Source of the DNA: an uncultured Flavobacterium sp.
GTDB taxonomy: Bacteria > Bacteroidota > Bacteroidia > Flavobacteriales > Flavobacteriaceae
DNA: 64,000 nucleotides
Assembly: GCF_946478785.1 (NCBI RefSeq)
Contig: NZ_CAMLDD010000004.1
Location: 124,001-188,000 of the forward strand
Reading direction: 5' to 3'
Each line of letters begins with the position of its first letter. Position 1 is the first letter of the stretch. A program made the translations under genes and the position numbers. Shown here one piece after another: positions 46,392-55,133 of the stretch. Below the pieces are notes generated by a model that ran no database searches, had not been told where the DNA came from, and saw only the letters and a program-made list of their open reading frames with translations.

Positions 46392-48473
46392 GTGCACGAA
46401 CAGAAATATATAGACAGAGAAAAAAGTTGGTTAGCGTTTAATGCAAGAGTACTTCAGGAAGCGGCAGATGATACAGTCCCATTATTAGACAGATTACGTT
46501 TTGTTGGGATTTTTTCAAACAATTTAGATGAGTTTTTTAGGGTTCGATATGCCGCAATACGAAGATTAAGCCTTTCCGGAATTTCTGGCGAAAAATACCT
46601 CGGTGGAGTTTCTGCTCAACAGCTAATTAAGGATATTACTGAAATCGTGATTCAGCAACAGTCTGAAAGTTTACGTATTTTAGGAAATATTGAAGCTGAA
46701 CTTGAGGCTGAAAACATATTTATTATCAAAGAAGATGAAATCACAAAAGAACAGGAAAACTATTTAAAAGACTTTTTTATACAGAAACTAAGTCCTGAAT
46801 TAGTAACAATTATATTGAACGATTTAGCAGAATTTCCAGTTCTTAAAGATACTTTAGGATATTTGGCCGTACGTTTGGAAATGAACAAAAATGACGAAGT
46901 CCGTTATGCAATAGTAGAAATTCCTAAAACAATCAACAGATTTGTTGTCCTGCCTTCAGAAGATGATAAACAGTATGTCATTATAATTGACGATGTTATT
47001 CGCCATAACCTCAAAAATATTTTTAATATTTTCGATTACAAAAGTGTTTCAGCTCACATGATTAAAATCACTCGTGATGCACAGTTAGACATAGACAGCG
47101 ATTTGAGCAAAAGTATGCTTGAAAAAATAGCAACATCTGTTAAAGACAGAAGGATAGGAGAACCGGTCCGTTTTATTTATGATAGTCAGATTGAAGATGA
47201 TACTTTGCACTTCTTCCTGGAAAAAATGAAAATCGTAGAAACAGACAGTATTATTCCCGGAGGAAGATATCATAACCGTCGTGATTATATGAATTTTCCA
47301 AATTTAGGAAGATACGATTTGCTTTATAAGCCAAATGAACCATTACCAATTCCAGGTCTGGGCTTAGGAGGAAGTATTCTGGAGAAAATCAGTAAAAAGG
47401 ATTATTTGTTACATGCTCCCTATCAGTCGTTTTCCTATCTTACTAAGTTTTTGCGTGAAGCCGCTTTAGACCCAAAAGTAACAAGTATTAAAATCACTTT
47501 GTATCGTTTAGCAAAGAATTCGCAAATAATCAGTTCTCTTATAAATGCTGCAAAAAACGGTAAAAAGGTCGTAGTCCAAATCGAGCTTCAGGCACGTTTT
47601 GATGAGGCCAGCAATATTTCGTATGCAGAACAAATGCAGACAGAGGGTATTGAACTTATTTTTGGAATAAAAGGCTTAAAAGTACACAGTAAAATTTGTG
47701 TAATTGAAAGAGTTGAAGACGAAAAAACACGTCGTTACGGGTTTATTTCAACTGGTAATTTTAATGAATCTACAGCCAAAATTTATACAGATGTTACCTT
47801 GTTTACTTGTCATCAGGGAATTTTGAAAGACATCTCTAAAATATTTGAATTTTTCGATATTAATTACAGAGTGCACAGATACAAACATTTAATAGTGTCA
47901 CCACATTACACAAGAACCAAGTTTATAAAACTAATAGATCGTGAAATTTTACATGCACTGGCTGGCAGAAAAACACATATAAAACTAAAAATGAACAGCT
48001 TGTCTGATTTTAAAATGATCGATAAGCTATATGAAGCCAGCAATGCAGGAGTTAAAGTCCAGCTTCAGGTAAGAGGGATTTGTTCTTTGATTCCGGGAAT
48101 TCCGGGAATGAGCGAAAATATTGAAGCCATCAGTATTGTTGATAATTATCTGGAACATTCAAGGGTTTATATTTTTGGAAATGCCGGCTTGACCGAAGTT
48201 TACATTTCATCTGCCGATTTTATGACCCGAAATCTGGATGGAAGGGTCGAAGTTACGTGTCCAATTTATGATTTGGCGATTAAAAAAGAATTAATAGATA
48301 ATTTTAATATTGCCTGGAAAGGGAATGTAAAAGTGAGGTATCATTCTTATAAATTAGACAATAAATACAAGCCCAGAAACCATCATGCTCCATTTAGGGC
48401 ACAACTCGAAACCTATAAATATTACCAGAATAAAATAGAAATAGCCGAAAAATTGGTTCAAAAGACAAATTAA
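46392..48473 (+). CDS. ppk: polyphosphate kinase 1, GTG start
   Basis: PPK1 polymerises the gamma phosphate of ATP to polyphosphate. The 693-residue length is standard. The N-terminus YIDREKSWLAFNARVLQEA matches the family start, so the GTG at 46392 is the correct start. The core has IKGLKVHSKICVI, with the phosphoacceptor His, and YLEHSRVYIF with the second essential His. It lies 5 bp after the SixA gene and 36 bp before ppx. Confidence 0.96.
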   Translation: MHEQKYIDREKSWLAFNARVLQEAADDTVPLLDRLRFVGIFSNNLDEFFRVRYAAIRRLSLSGISGEKYLGGVSAQQLIKDITEIVIQQQSESLRILGNIEAELEAENIFIIKEDEITKEQENYLKDFFIQKLSPELVTIILNDLAEFPVLKDTLGYLAVRLEMNKNDEVRYAIVEIPKTINRFVVLPSEDDKQYVIIIDDVIRHNLKNIFNIFDYKSVSAHMIKITRDAQLDIDSDLSKSMLEKIATSVKDRRIGEPVRFIYDSQIEDDTLHFFLEKMKIVETDSIIPGGRYHNRRDYMNFPNLGRYDLLYKPNEPLPIPGLGLGGSILEKISKKDYLLHAPYQSFSYLTKFLREAALDPKVTSIKITLYRLAKNSQIISSLINAAKNGKKVVVQIELQARFDEASNISYAEQMQTEGIELIFGIKGLKVHSKICVIERVEDEKTRRYGFISTGNFNESTAKIYTDVTLFTCHQGILKDISKIFEFFDINYRVHRYKHLIVSPHYTRTKFIKLIDREILHALAGRKTHIKLKMNSLSDFKMIDKLYEASNAGVKVQLQVRGICSLIPGIPGMSENIEAISIVDNYLEHSRVYIFGNAGLTEVYISSADFMTRNLDGRVEVTCPIYDLAIKKELIDNFNIAWKGNVKVRYHSYKLDNKYKPRNHHAPFRAQLETYKYYQNKIEIAEKLVQKTN

Positions 48474-48509
48474 TAATAACAAAACTTAAATTTCAAATCA
48501 TAAGTGAGC

Positions 48510-49400
48510 ATGATTAAAATAAAAAAATACGCAGCAATAGATATCGGTTCAAATGCCATGAGACTGCTGATATCGAATGTTGTCGAACAAGAAGGCAAAG
48601 AGCCTCAATTTAATAAAAGTTCACTTGTTCGTGTACCCATTCGCCTGGGGCAGGATGCTTTTACTGTTGGTGAAATCTCAACAGAAAATATAGACAGAAT
48701 GGTTGATGCCATGAAAGCATTCAATCTTTTAATGAAAGTTCATAAAGTAGAAAGATATATGGCTTTTGCAACTTCGGCAATGCGTGAGGCTTATAATGCC
48801 AAGGAAGTTGTGGAATTGATTAAGAAAAAAGCCGACATAAAAATTGAAATTATTGATGGCAAAAAAGAAGCTGCTATTATTGCTTCCACAGATTTACATC
48901 ACTTGCTCAAAACAGACCAAACCTATCTTTTTGTGGATGTTGGCGGTGGAAGTACCGAATTTACCCTGTTTTCTAATGGGAAAATGATTAACTCAAGATC
49001 TTTTAAAGCTGGAACTGTTCGTTTACTGAACAATATGGTTCATGATGTGGTTTGGGATGAGATTGAAAAATGGATTAAAGCCAATACCAAAGATTATGAA
49101 GAAGTTACTCTTATTGGTTCCGGAGGAAATATCAATAAGTTGTTTAAAATGTCTGGAAAACAACAGGAAAAACCGCTTTCATACATTTATATCAATTCAC
49201 AATATGCTTTTTTAAATTCTTTGACTTACGAGCAAAGAATCACCGAATTAGGCCTTAACTCAGACCGTGCCGACGTAATTATCCATGCAACACGTATTTA
49301 TTTGAATGCGATGAAATGGAGTGGGGCGCGCCAGATTTATGTTCCTAAAATTGGACTTTCTGATGGAATAGTAAAGGCAATGTATTACGGTAAAATATAA
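48510..49400 (+). CDS. ppx: exopolyphosphatase / GppA-like phosphatase
   Basis: A 296-residue ASKHA-fold phosphatase starting at the ATG at 48510. It has AAIDIGSNAMRLLI (phosphate 1), FVDVGGGSTEFTLF (phosphate 2) and IGSGGNINKLFKM. It hydrolyses polyphosphate from the end and may act on pppGpp. It is shorter than E. coli Ppx because it lacks the C-terminal HD domain. Co-transcription with ppk gives synthesis and breakdown in one operon. Confidence 0.92.
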   Translation: MIKIKKYAAIDIGSNAMRLLISNVVEQEGKEPQFNKSSLVRVPIRLGQDAFTVGEISTENIDRMVDAMKAFNLLMKVHKVERYMAFATSAMREAYNAKEVVELIKKKADIKIEIIDGKKEAAIIASTDLHHLLKTDQTYLFVDVGGGSTEFTLFSNGKMINSRSFKAGTVRLLNNMVHDVVWDEIEKWIKANTKDYEEVTLIGSGGNINKLFKMSGKQQEKPLSYIYINSQYAFLNSLTYEQRITELGLNSDRADVIIHATRIYLNAMKWSGARQIYVPKIGLSDGIVKAMYYGKI

Positions 49401-49421
49401 TTTCAAATTAATATCTCATAA

Positions 49422-50009
49422 ATGAACAAAACAAGACTCGAAGCTTTTAGTGATGGGGTTCTGGCTATCATTATTACCATTATGGTTTTAGAAATCAAAG
49501 TGCCTCATGGTACAGATTTTACCGATTTATTGCCTCTGTTTCCTAAGTTTTTAAGCTACATCCTGAGTTTTATTTATATCGGAATTTACTGGAATAATCA
49601 TCATTATTTAATTCATAGCTTATCTAAAGTCAATGGAAAAATTCTTTGGGCAAATTTGCATTTGTTGTTTTGGCTATCATTGATACCGGTTGCTACAGGC
49701 TGGATGGGAGAGCACAATTTTGCTAAACCTTCTATGACTTTGTATGGTATTATCTTGTTTTTATCTTCTGTAGCTTATTTTATTTTGCAGAGAATTATAA
49801 TCCTTAGCGAAGGAGAAAATTCAGGATTGGCAAAAGCAATAGGAAATGATCTCAAAGGAATTGCTTCTACAATTTTGTATATTCTTGGAATCGTTTGTTC
49901 CTTTTACAGCGAATGGATTTCGGGTGCTGCATATCTGGCAGTCGCTTTGTTATGGCTAATTCCCGATAAACGAATTGAGAAGATTTATACTCCAAAAGAT
50001 GGATTATAA
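49422..50009 (+). CDS. TMEM175-family potassium channel-like protein
   Basis: The 195-residue membrane protein has six hydrophobic segments and starts KTRLEAFSDGVLAIIITIMVLEI, with the RxxxFSD motif of prokaryotic TMEM175 (DUF1211) channels. WNNHHYLIH is also typical. Members form potassium-permeable tetramers. The stop overlaps the next start (TAATG), so it is coupled to the Crp/Fnr gene. Confidence 0.88.
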   Translation: MNKTRLEAFSDGVLAIIITIMVLEIKVPHGTDFTDLLPLFPKFLSYILSFIYIGIYWNNHHYLIHSLSKVNGKILWANLHLLFWLSLIPVATGWMGEHNFAKPSMTLYGIILFLSSVAYFILQRIIILSEGENSGLAKAIGNDLKGIASTILYILGIVCSFYSEWISGAAYLAVALLWLIPDKRIEKIYTPKDGL

Positions 50010-50569
50010 TGAAATCTGTCTTTCAATCAATTCAAATTTTGCCTGAAAAGGAATTAGATCAGCTCGATGAATTCATCACTTTTCGTAAACTCAAAAAAGG
50101 GGAACTTTTGTTGAATGAAAACCAGGTATGTAATGAAATCGTGTTTATCAAAAGCGGTATTTTGCGATCCTATTTTTTTAATCATCAGGGAGATGAGATT
50201 ACCAATTGTTTTGCTTTTGAAAATGAATTCATGGCTTCATTCTCCAGTTTTATAACACAAGATATTGCCGAAGAAAACATTCAGGCTTTAGCCGATACAG
50301 AATTGCAGGTCCTTAGTCGTGAAAATTTAGAAAAGCTTTACAAGGTAGGAATTCATTGGCAGGAAATTGGACGTAAATTAACAGAAATGGAATATGTAAC
50401 GCTTCAAAAAAGAATGATTTCCTTTCAGAAATTATCTGGAAGACAGCGATATGAAGAACTTTTCATCCATCATCAAAAATATCTTCAGCTGATCCCGCTC
50501 CAATATTTAGCCTCCTATTTAGGTGTAACTCCAAGACACTTAAGCCGAATTCGGAAAGCGATTTTATAG
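50009..50569 (+). CDS. Crp/Fnr-family regulator
   Basis: A 186-residue protein with a cNMP-binding domain (about 10-120; GELLLNENQVCNEIVFIKSGILRSYF) and a C-terminal helix-turn-helix (YLASYLGVTPRHLSRIRKAIL). No cysteine cluster for an Fe-S centre is seen in the N-terminus, so a small-molecule-independent or nucleotide ligand is likely. The ATG overlaps the TMEM175 stop. Confidence 0.88.
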   Translation: MKSVFQSIQILPEKELDQLDEFITFRKLKKGELLLNENQVCNEIVFIKSGILRSYFFNHQGDEITNCFAFENEFMASFSSFITQDIAEENIQALADTELQVLSRENLEKLYKVGIHWQEIGRKLTEMEYVTLQKRMISFQKLSGRQRYEELFIHHQKYLQLIPLQYLASYLGVTPRHLSRIRKAIL

Positions 50570-50623
50570 ACATTTGTCCAATAATAAATTTTATTGAAAG
50601 AGTATTTTTGAAAAAACACAAAA

Positions 50624-51202
50624 ATGAAAAAAGTACTCATCATTAACGGACATCCAAATCCGGAAAGCTTTAATTTTGCTATTGCAGAAGCATATAAAAA
50701 AGGAGTAATCGAATCTGGTGCTCAGGTTGAAACCATAACAATTGCCGAGCTGCAATTTAATCCGAATCTAAAATTTGGTTATCAAAAACGAACCGAATTA
50801 GAACCGGATTTAGAAAACGCATGGAATAAAATTCAAAATGCAGATCATTTAGTCTGGATTCATCCTGTTTGGTGGGGAGGTTTGCCGGCAATTACAAAAG
50901 GATTTATCGATCGTTTGTTTCTACCCGGAATGGCATTCCAATATCGGGAAAATTCAGTTTGGTGGGATAAATTGCTAAAAGGAAAAACGGCGCATATCAT
51001 TACAACTTTAGATCAGCCCGGCTGGTATTACCGTTTGGTTTATGCAAGACCAAGCGTAAATCAGCTAAAGAAATGTACACTGCAATTCTGTGGTGTAAAA
51101 CCTGTAAAAGTAAGTTGTCTTGGAATCGTAAAAACGGCTAATGAAGCACAAAGAGAAAAATGGCTACAGAAAGTTTACGATTTCGGATTAAGAAATAAAT
51201 AG
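50624..51202 (+). CDS. flavodoxin-fold NAD(P)H oxidoreductase
   Basis: The 192-residue protein resembles KefF/MdaB/NQO1-type quinone reductases: LIINGHPNPESFNFAIAEAY at the N-terminus (FMN phosphate loop) and DHLVWIHPVWWGGLPAITKGFIDR near residue 70. The C-terminal part has LDQPGWYYRL. It likely reduces quinones or azo compounds. The Crp/Fnr gene 54 bp upstream could regulate it. Confidence 0.88.
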   Translation: MKKVLIINGHPNPESFNFAIAEAYKKGVIESGAQVETITIAELQFNPNLKFGYQKRTELEPDLENAWNKIQNADHLVWIHPVWWGGLPAITKGFIDRLFLPGMAFQYRENSVWWDKLLKGKTAHIITTLDQPGWYYRLVYARPSVNQLKKCTLQFCGVKPVKVSCLGIVKTANEAQREKWLQKVYDFGLRNK

Positions 51203-51291
51203 TAAATCTAAAATAAACATGTAAGTTATTGTAGGTTAGGTGTTTGTATTCGGTGGACTGAAGGTCTGCAAAGTTACAGTACTTATTAATT

Positions 51292-51352
51292 AACCACAAA
51301 TTACACAAATTTTCACAAATTAATTAGCGCTAATTTGTGAAATTTGTGGTTA
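51292..51352. repeat. dispersed intergenic inverted repeat, copy 2
   Basis: AACCACAAATTACACAAATT is mirrored by AATTTGTGAAATTTGTGGTT around an AGCGCT centre. It belongs to the same family as 12817-12876. Confidence 0.7.
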
Positions 51353-51441
51353 CAATATTTTTAGAAGCTAAAGCGAAATGTACTAAAGTGAATAGTTTTC
51401 AACTTTTTTGGAAACGAATAAAAAGAATAAAAAATATTCTG

Positions 51442-52173
51442 TCAAGGTAAATCCAATCCAAAGGTAGAGCGTAAAAGTTCTATATTTGGGTTAATTTCTA
51501 ATAAACGATTATAGCGATCCTGATCGTTAAAGCTTCTTTTGGTTTCTACGGCTTCATTCACAATAACCTCAATTGTAATGTCGTGATTATGCAAATGCCC
51601 TTTCAGATAACCCAAAAGCCCGTTAATCTGGCCTTCAAAATCTAATTTAGAACCTTCGTTGGGCAATTCAAGCGTAATTACTGTCCCGTTTAATTTTGGA
51701 TCGTTAATCAATAATAACGACTCCATAATTTTAAAACCTTTTTCACCCAAACGCTGTGCATATTTGTTCCAGTACAAAAGCATATCGGTTTCAGAAAACT
51801 CTTCAGTAAGCATAACCGAAGTAGGTTTTATATAAGACTTACTGTTTGCTTCCAGCTCTTTTTTCTTGCGGATACTCGCCAAAGAAAATGCAGAAACCTT
51901 AGGCTCATTACTCGAAGAAATGTTATTTGTTAAGGGTTTTTCGTTTTGCGTTTCAGTTTGCGGTGTTTCAACTGTAGTATTGTCAACTTGAGAAGTCAAA
52001 TTGTTATTGTGATCGCCATTCCCTTTTTCCGCAGCATTTGGAATTTGGATTTTGGGATTTGAAACTTCAGCGTTAGCTGTATTATTTGGGATTTGAGATT
52101 TAGGATTTGAAATTTCCGTTATAGAATATCCTCCGTTTTTAAAATAAGTTGGCGGAATTATGAACTGCTCAAC
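51442..52173 (-). CDS. dnaX: tau-specific C-terminal part of DnaX, reached by frameshift
   Basis: This frame joins to the main dnaX frame by a -1 shift at the ten-A run (52174-52183). It adds 243 residues to the 357 before the shift, giving a product of about 600. It begins VEQFIIPPTYFK, has a low-complexity linker and a C-terminal domain (LTEEFSETDMLLYWNKYAQRLGEKGFK) suited to binding the alpha or DnaB subunits. Internal ATGs exist but the residues before the first (position 51999) still look coding. The tau identity is an inference from position and frame. Confidence 0.8.
   Translation of the reverse strand, partial: VEQFIIPPTYFKNGGYSITEISNPKSQIPNNTANAEVSNPKIQIPNAAEKGNGDHNNNLTSQVDNTTVETPQTETQNEKPLTNNISSSNEPKVSAFSLASIRKKKELEANSKSYIKPTSVMLTEEFSETDMLLYWNKYAQRLGEKGFKIMESLLLINDPKLNGTVITLELPNEGSKLDFEGQINGLLGYLKGHLHNHDITIEVIVNEAVETKRSFNDQDRYNRLLEINPNIELLRSTFGLDLP
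52020..52125 (-). repeat. dnaX: repeat-derived linker within dnaX
   Basis: The linker contains EISNPKSQIPN and EVSNPKIQIPN, two copies of an 11-residue unit encoded by AAATCCCAAAT-type DNA. Similar DNA occurs in the terminator at 17577-17618. Confidence 0.6.
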
Positions 52174-53243
52174 TTTTTTTTTTCTCCATCAAAGTTGATA
52201 GAGGCTAATTGCATCAGACATAATTCGACCAAAAGACGCTGATTCTGGCTTAACTTGTATTTTAAATCGCAATCGTTGGCAATGTCAATACCTTTTAGTA
52301 AAAATTCCTGAGAACATTTTTGCGCCTGCACACCATACATTTGCTGTGCCTGTTCGCCCACTTCAAGCAAACTCAAAGTAGCCGGAGTTTTGCTTACCAA
52401 TAAATCCCTGAAGTGCGAAGCCAAACCGGCAATAAAATGATGCCCGTCAAAACCTTTGGAAAGAATATCATTGTAGGCCAGTAATAGATCCGGAATTTTA
52501 TTTTCTAAAAGTAAATCGGTAATACTGATATAGGTTTCGTAATCTAAAACGTTTAGGTTTTCGGTTACGGCCTGGCGTGTTAAGTTGGTTCCGCAATAGG
52601 AAACTACACGGTCAAAAATCGATAAAGCATCACGCATAGCTCCATCTGCTTTTTGAGCAATAATGTGCAAGGCATCATCTTCAAAATTGATTCCCTGACT
52701 TTGTGCAACTTCAGCCAAATGTTCTTTGGCATCTTTTACCGTAATTCTCTTGAAGTCAAAAATCTGGCAACGCGATAAAATCGTTGGAATAATTTTATGT
52801 TTTTCTGTTGTTGCTAAAATGAAAATAGCATGTTTTGGAGGTTCTTCCAATGTTTTCAAAAAAGCATTAAAAGCGGCAGAAGACAACATATGAACCTCGT
52901 CAATAATATAGACTTTGTATTGCCCGGTTTGTGGCGGAATCCGAACCTGATCAATCAGACTACGAATATCATCAACCGAGTTGTTTGAAGCCGCATCTAA
53001 CTCAAAAACGTTAAATGCAAAATCTTCATTTGGATCATCGTATCCTGGCTGATTTATTTTACGGGCCAAAATACGCGCACAGGTTGTTTTACCAACACCA
53101 CGCGGTCCTGTAAACAAAAGGGCAGAAGCAAGGTGATTGCTTTCTATGGCATTCAGCAAAGTGTTGGTAATGGCTTTTTGCCCCACAACATCCTTAAAGG
53201 TCTGCGGGCGATATTTACGTGCCGATACTACAAATTGTTCCAT
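52158..53243 (-). CDS. dnaX: DNA polymerase III gamma subunit (clamp-loader ATPase)
   Basis: The 361-residue in-frame product is the gamma form: N-terminal RKYRPQTFKDVVGQ, Walker A GPRGVGKTTCARILA, Walker B YIIDEVHMLS, SRC motif ILSRCQIF, and a clamp-loader lid. It forms the clamp loader with HolA and HolB. The zinc-binding module (four Cys in E. coli DnaX) is not present; the loop between Walker A and ELDAASN has a single Cys in Walker A. The frame ends in GEKKKLSSS just after the A10 run, and the longer tau form requires a frameshift there. Confidence 0.93.
   Translation of the reverse strand: MEQFVVSARKYRPQTFKDVVGQKAITNTLLNAIESNHLASALLFTGPRGVGKTTCARILARKINQPGYDDPNEDFAFNVFELDAASNNSVDDIRSLIDQVRIPPQTGQYKVYIIDEVHMLSSAAFNAFLKTLEEPPKHAIFILATTEKHKIIPTILSRCQIFDFKRITVKDAKEHLAEVAQSQGINFEDDALHIIAQKADGAMRDALSIFDRVVSYCGTNLTRQAVTENLNVLDYETYISITDLLLENKIPDLLLAYNDILSKGFDGHHFIAGLASHFRDLLVSKTPATLSLLEVGEQAQQMYGVQAQKCSQEFLLKGIDIANDCDLKYKLSQNQRLLVELCLMQLASINFDGEKKKLSSS
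52173..52183 (-). other. dnaX: A10-G slippery site in dnaX
   Basis: On the minus strand ten A are followed by G, containing A AAA AAG, the E. coli dnaX slippery heptamer. GGAG lies directly upstream. A -1 slip by the ribosome, or RNA polymerase slippage on the A run, would produce tau. I see no strong stem-loop downstream. A homopolymer sequencing error is the alternative. Confidence 0.7.
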
Positions 53244-53462
53244 ATTCTTTTTTATTCGATAGCAAATATAGGCTGAAAATTACCAAATCACAAATCTGAA
53301 ATTAATAAATCTTAAGGGCTTTTAGAGTGATTTGAATCGATGTGAATTTTGTTAATTTTTTGATTCAATTATTATGAAATAAAGAAGAATAAAACATTGT
53401 TTTTATTAAAAATTGTATTTTTAGATATAGTTAATTTTGGATTAATGCTAAACATTTTTAAT

Positions 53463-54023
53463 ATGAGAAATTTAAAATTACAGATGAACATGACACTTGA
53501 TGGATTTGTGGGAGATTCAAATGGCAAACTGGACTGGATGTTGCCAGAAGTTGACAAAAAGCAAATCAAGCAGCTGCACAATCTTACACAAAAGACAGAC
53601 ACTATAATTATGGGGCGCGTAATGGCAACAGAAGCCATACCTCACTGGGAAAATGTAGCTTTATCCAAAACAAAAGATGAAGAGGTTGTATATGCTAATT
53701 TTTTTGTCAATACACCAAAAATTATTTTCAGTAAAACATTAAAAAAAATTGATGGACATAATATTTCAATTGAAAAGAGCGGTTTGAAAAAGCGCATAAT
53801 TGAATTAAAATCGGAAGAAGGGAAAGATATAATTGCATATGGAGGAGCGAAATTTGTTTCATCTTTAATGAAACATAAACTCATAGATGAACTGTATTTG
53901 TTTGTCCATCCTGTTGCTATTGGAAATGGCTTGCCTATTTTTAATAATAAAATAAATTTTGAACTTATTAAAGCAGAATCATACAGTAATGGTATTGTTT
54001 TAAATAAGCTGAGACTTAAATAA
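53463..54023 (+). CDS. RibD_C/DHFR-like reductase family protein
   Basis: A 186-residue protein, start at the ATG at 53463. MNMTLDGFVGDSNGKLDWMLPEV, TIIMGRVMATEAIPHWE and IIAYGGAKFVSSLMKHKLIDELYLFVHPVAIGNG are typical of this family. It is the second such gene in the window (the other is 35720-36313). Upstream methionines at 53397 and 53445 are less likely. Substrate unknown. Confidence 0.88.
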   Translation: MRNLKLQMNMTLDGFVGDSNGKLDWMLPEVDKKQIKQLHNLTQKTDTIIMGRVMATEAIPHWENVALSKTKDEEVVYANFFVNTPKIIFSKTLKKIDGHNISIEKSGLKKRIIELKSEEGKDIIAYGGAKFVSSLMKHKLIDELYLFVHPVAIGNGLPIFNNKINFELIKAESYSNGIVLNKLRLK

Positions 54024-54223
54024 TGGAATATATTTCAAATCATAATTGCGTGTCAAAGTTTTTCTGAAACAGAGAAGTCTTATCCCTATAGAATAAATTT
54101 GGTATACTTTGGCATTTAGGCTGGATTTACTGGTAAAGATATAAATCTGCAATAGCATCATATAAAGTATTGATAATTAAATTCGCTTACTTTTAAAAAA
54201 GTAATTTATTAAAAAATAGTATT

Positions 54224-54703
54224 ATGAAAATCAAATCAATTTTATTAGGATTGTGTCTTACACTTTCTTTAATTGCGTGTAGTCCTAAAGATGCGGATAT
54301 TCAAAAAGAAATTAGTGAAAAACTTGGCGATGCACCCAGCGTACAAGTAACTGTTCATGAAGGTGTTGCTACCATTGTTGGTACATGCGATGATGAAGCT
54401 TTCAAAAAAAATATCGAGCGTTCTGTTAAAGCGGTTAAAGGCGTGAAATCTGTCGTGAATAACTGCCAGCTTCCTCAACCTGATGAAGAACCTGCAGCTG
54501 CGGCTGTTATCATTAACTCAGATGCTGATTTAGACAAATCGGTAGGCAAAGTAATAAAAGCTTATGAGGGTGTGAGTGCTACTGTTGTAGGTGGTGTGGT
54601 AACGCTTTCCGGAGAAATCAAAAGAAGCCAATTGCAGCCTTTAATTCAGAGTATTCAGGAATTGAAACCTCAAAAAGTGGATAATAAATTAACTATTAAA
54701 TAA
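54224..54703 (+). CDS. BON-domain lipoprotein
   Basis: The 159-residue product has the lipobox SLIAC at residues 16-20. Two BON domains follow (about 25-85 and 92-155), with VTVHEGVATIVGTCDDEAF and ATVVGGVVTLSGEIKRSQL in matching positions. BON domains bind lipids and hold envelope proteins. It lies 6 bp before a BON-LysM gene, so both probably act at the cell envelope. Confidence 0.85.
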   Translation: MKIKSILLGLCLTLSLIACSPKDADIQKEISEKLGDAPSVQVTVHEGVATIVGTCDDEAFKKNIERSVKAVKGVKSVVNNCQLPQPDEEPAAAAVIINSDADLDKSVGKVIKAYEGVSATVVGGVVTLSGEIKRSQLQPLIQSIQELKPQKVDNKLTIK

Positions 54704-54709
54704 CACGTT

Positions 54710-55081
54710 ATGAGTTTACAGGATAAATATAAAGAGCTGACAGATTTGGCGGCTAATTTAGGCATATCGGATTTAGAAGTTAGAGAGCAGGATAATGTGT
54801 TGTATATTGATGGAACGGCAAAATCTGCAGCAGACAAAGAAAAACTCTGGAATGCTTACGGAAAAATTGATCCTGAGTTCAGATCAGCAGATGTGGTTAT
54901 GAATATTGCTGTTGCTGAAGGAACATCTAGTGAATATACGGTGAAAAATGGAGATTCCTTATCTAAAATTGGGCAAGCACATGGCGTTTCATGGCAGGAT
55001 ATTTTTGAAGCGAATAAAGACATCATTAAAAATCCGGACCTGATTCAGCCAGGTTGGAAACTGAAGATACCAACGGCATAA
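54710..55081 (+). CDS. BON-LysM protein (Kbp/YgaU-like)
   Basis: The 123-residue protein has a BON-like N-terminus (LEVREQDNVLYIDGTAKSAADKEKL) and a LysM domain (YTVKNGDSLSKIGQAHGVSWQDIFEANKDII) ending in PGWKLKIP. The same order is found in E. coli Kbp/YgaU, a potassium-binding cytoplasmic protein. No signal peptide is seen here either. It is co-transcribed with the BON lipoprotein gene. Confidence 0.85.
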   Translation: MSLQDKYKELTDLAANLGISDLEVREQDNVLYIDGTAKSAADKEKLWNAYGKIDPEFRSADVVMNIAVAEGTSSEYTVKNGDSLSKIGQAHGVSWQDIFEANKDIIKNPDLIQPGWKLKIPTA

Positions 55082-55100
55082 TTTATTTTGCGGTTGTTAT

Positions 55101-55130
55101 AAAGTCTGTCATTTATGATGGACTTTTTTT
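55101..55130 (+). terminator. terminator after the BON operon
   Basis: AAAGTC (55101-55106) pairs with GACTTT (55121-55126), with inner TCAT/ATGA, then T. Confidence 0.65.
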
Positions 55131-55133
55131 ATG

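Noticed and set aside
51442..51999. The 185-codon ORF as an independent protein starting at 51999.
   Set aside because: The same frame is open back to the A10 run of dnaX, so it is better explained as the tau extension.
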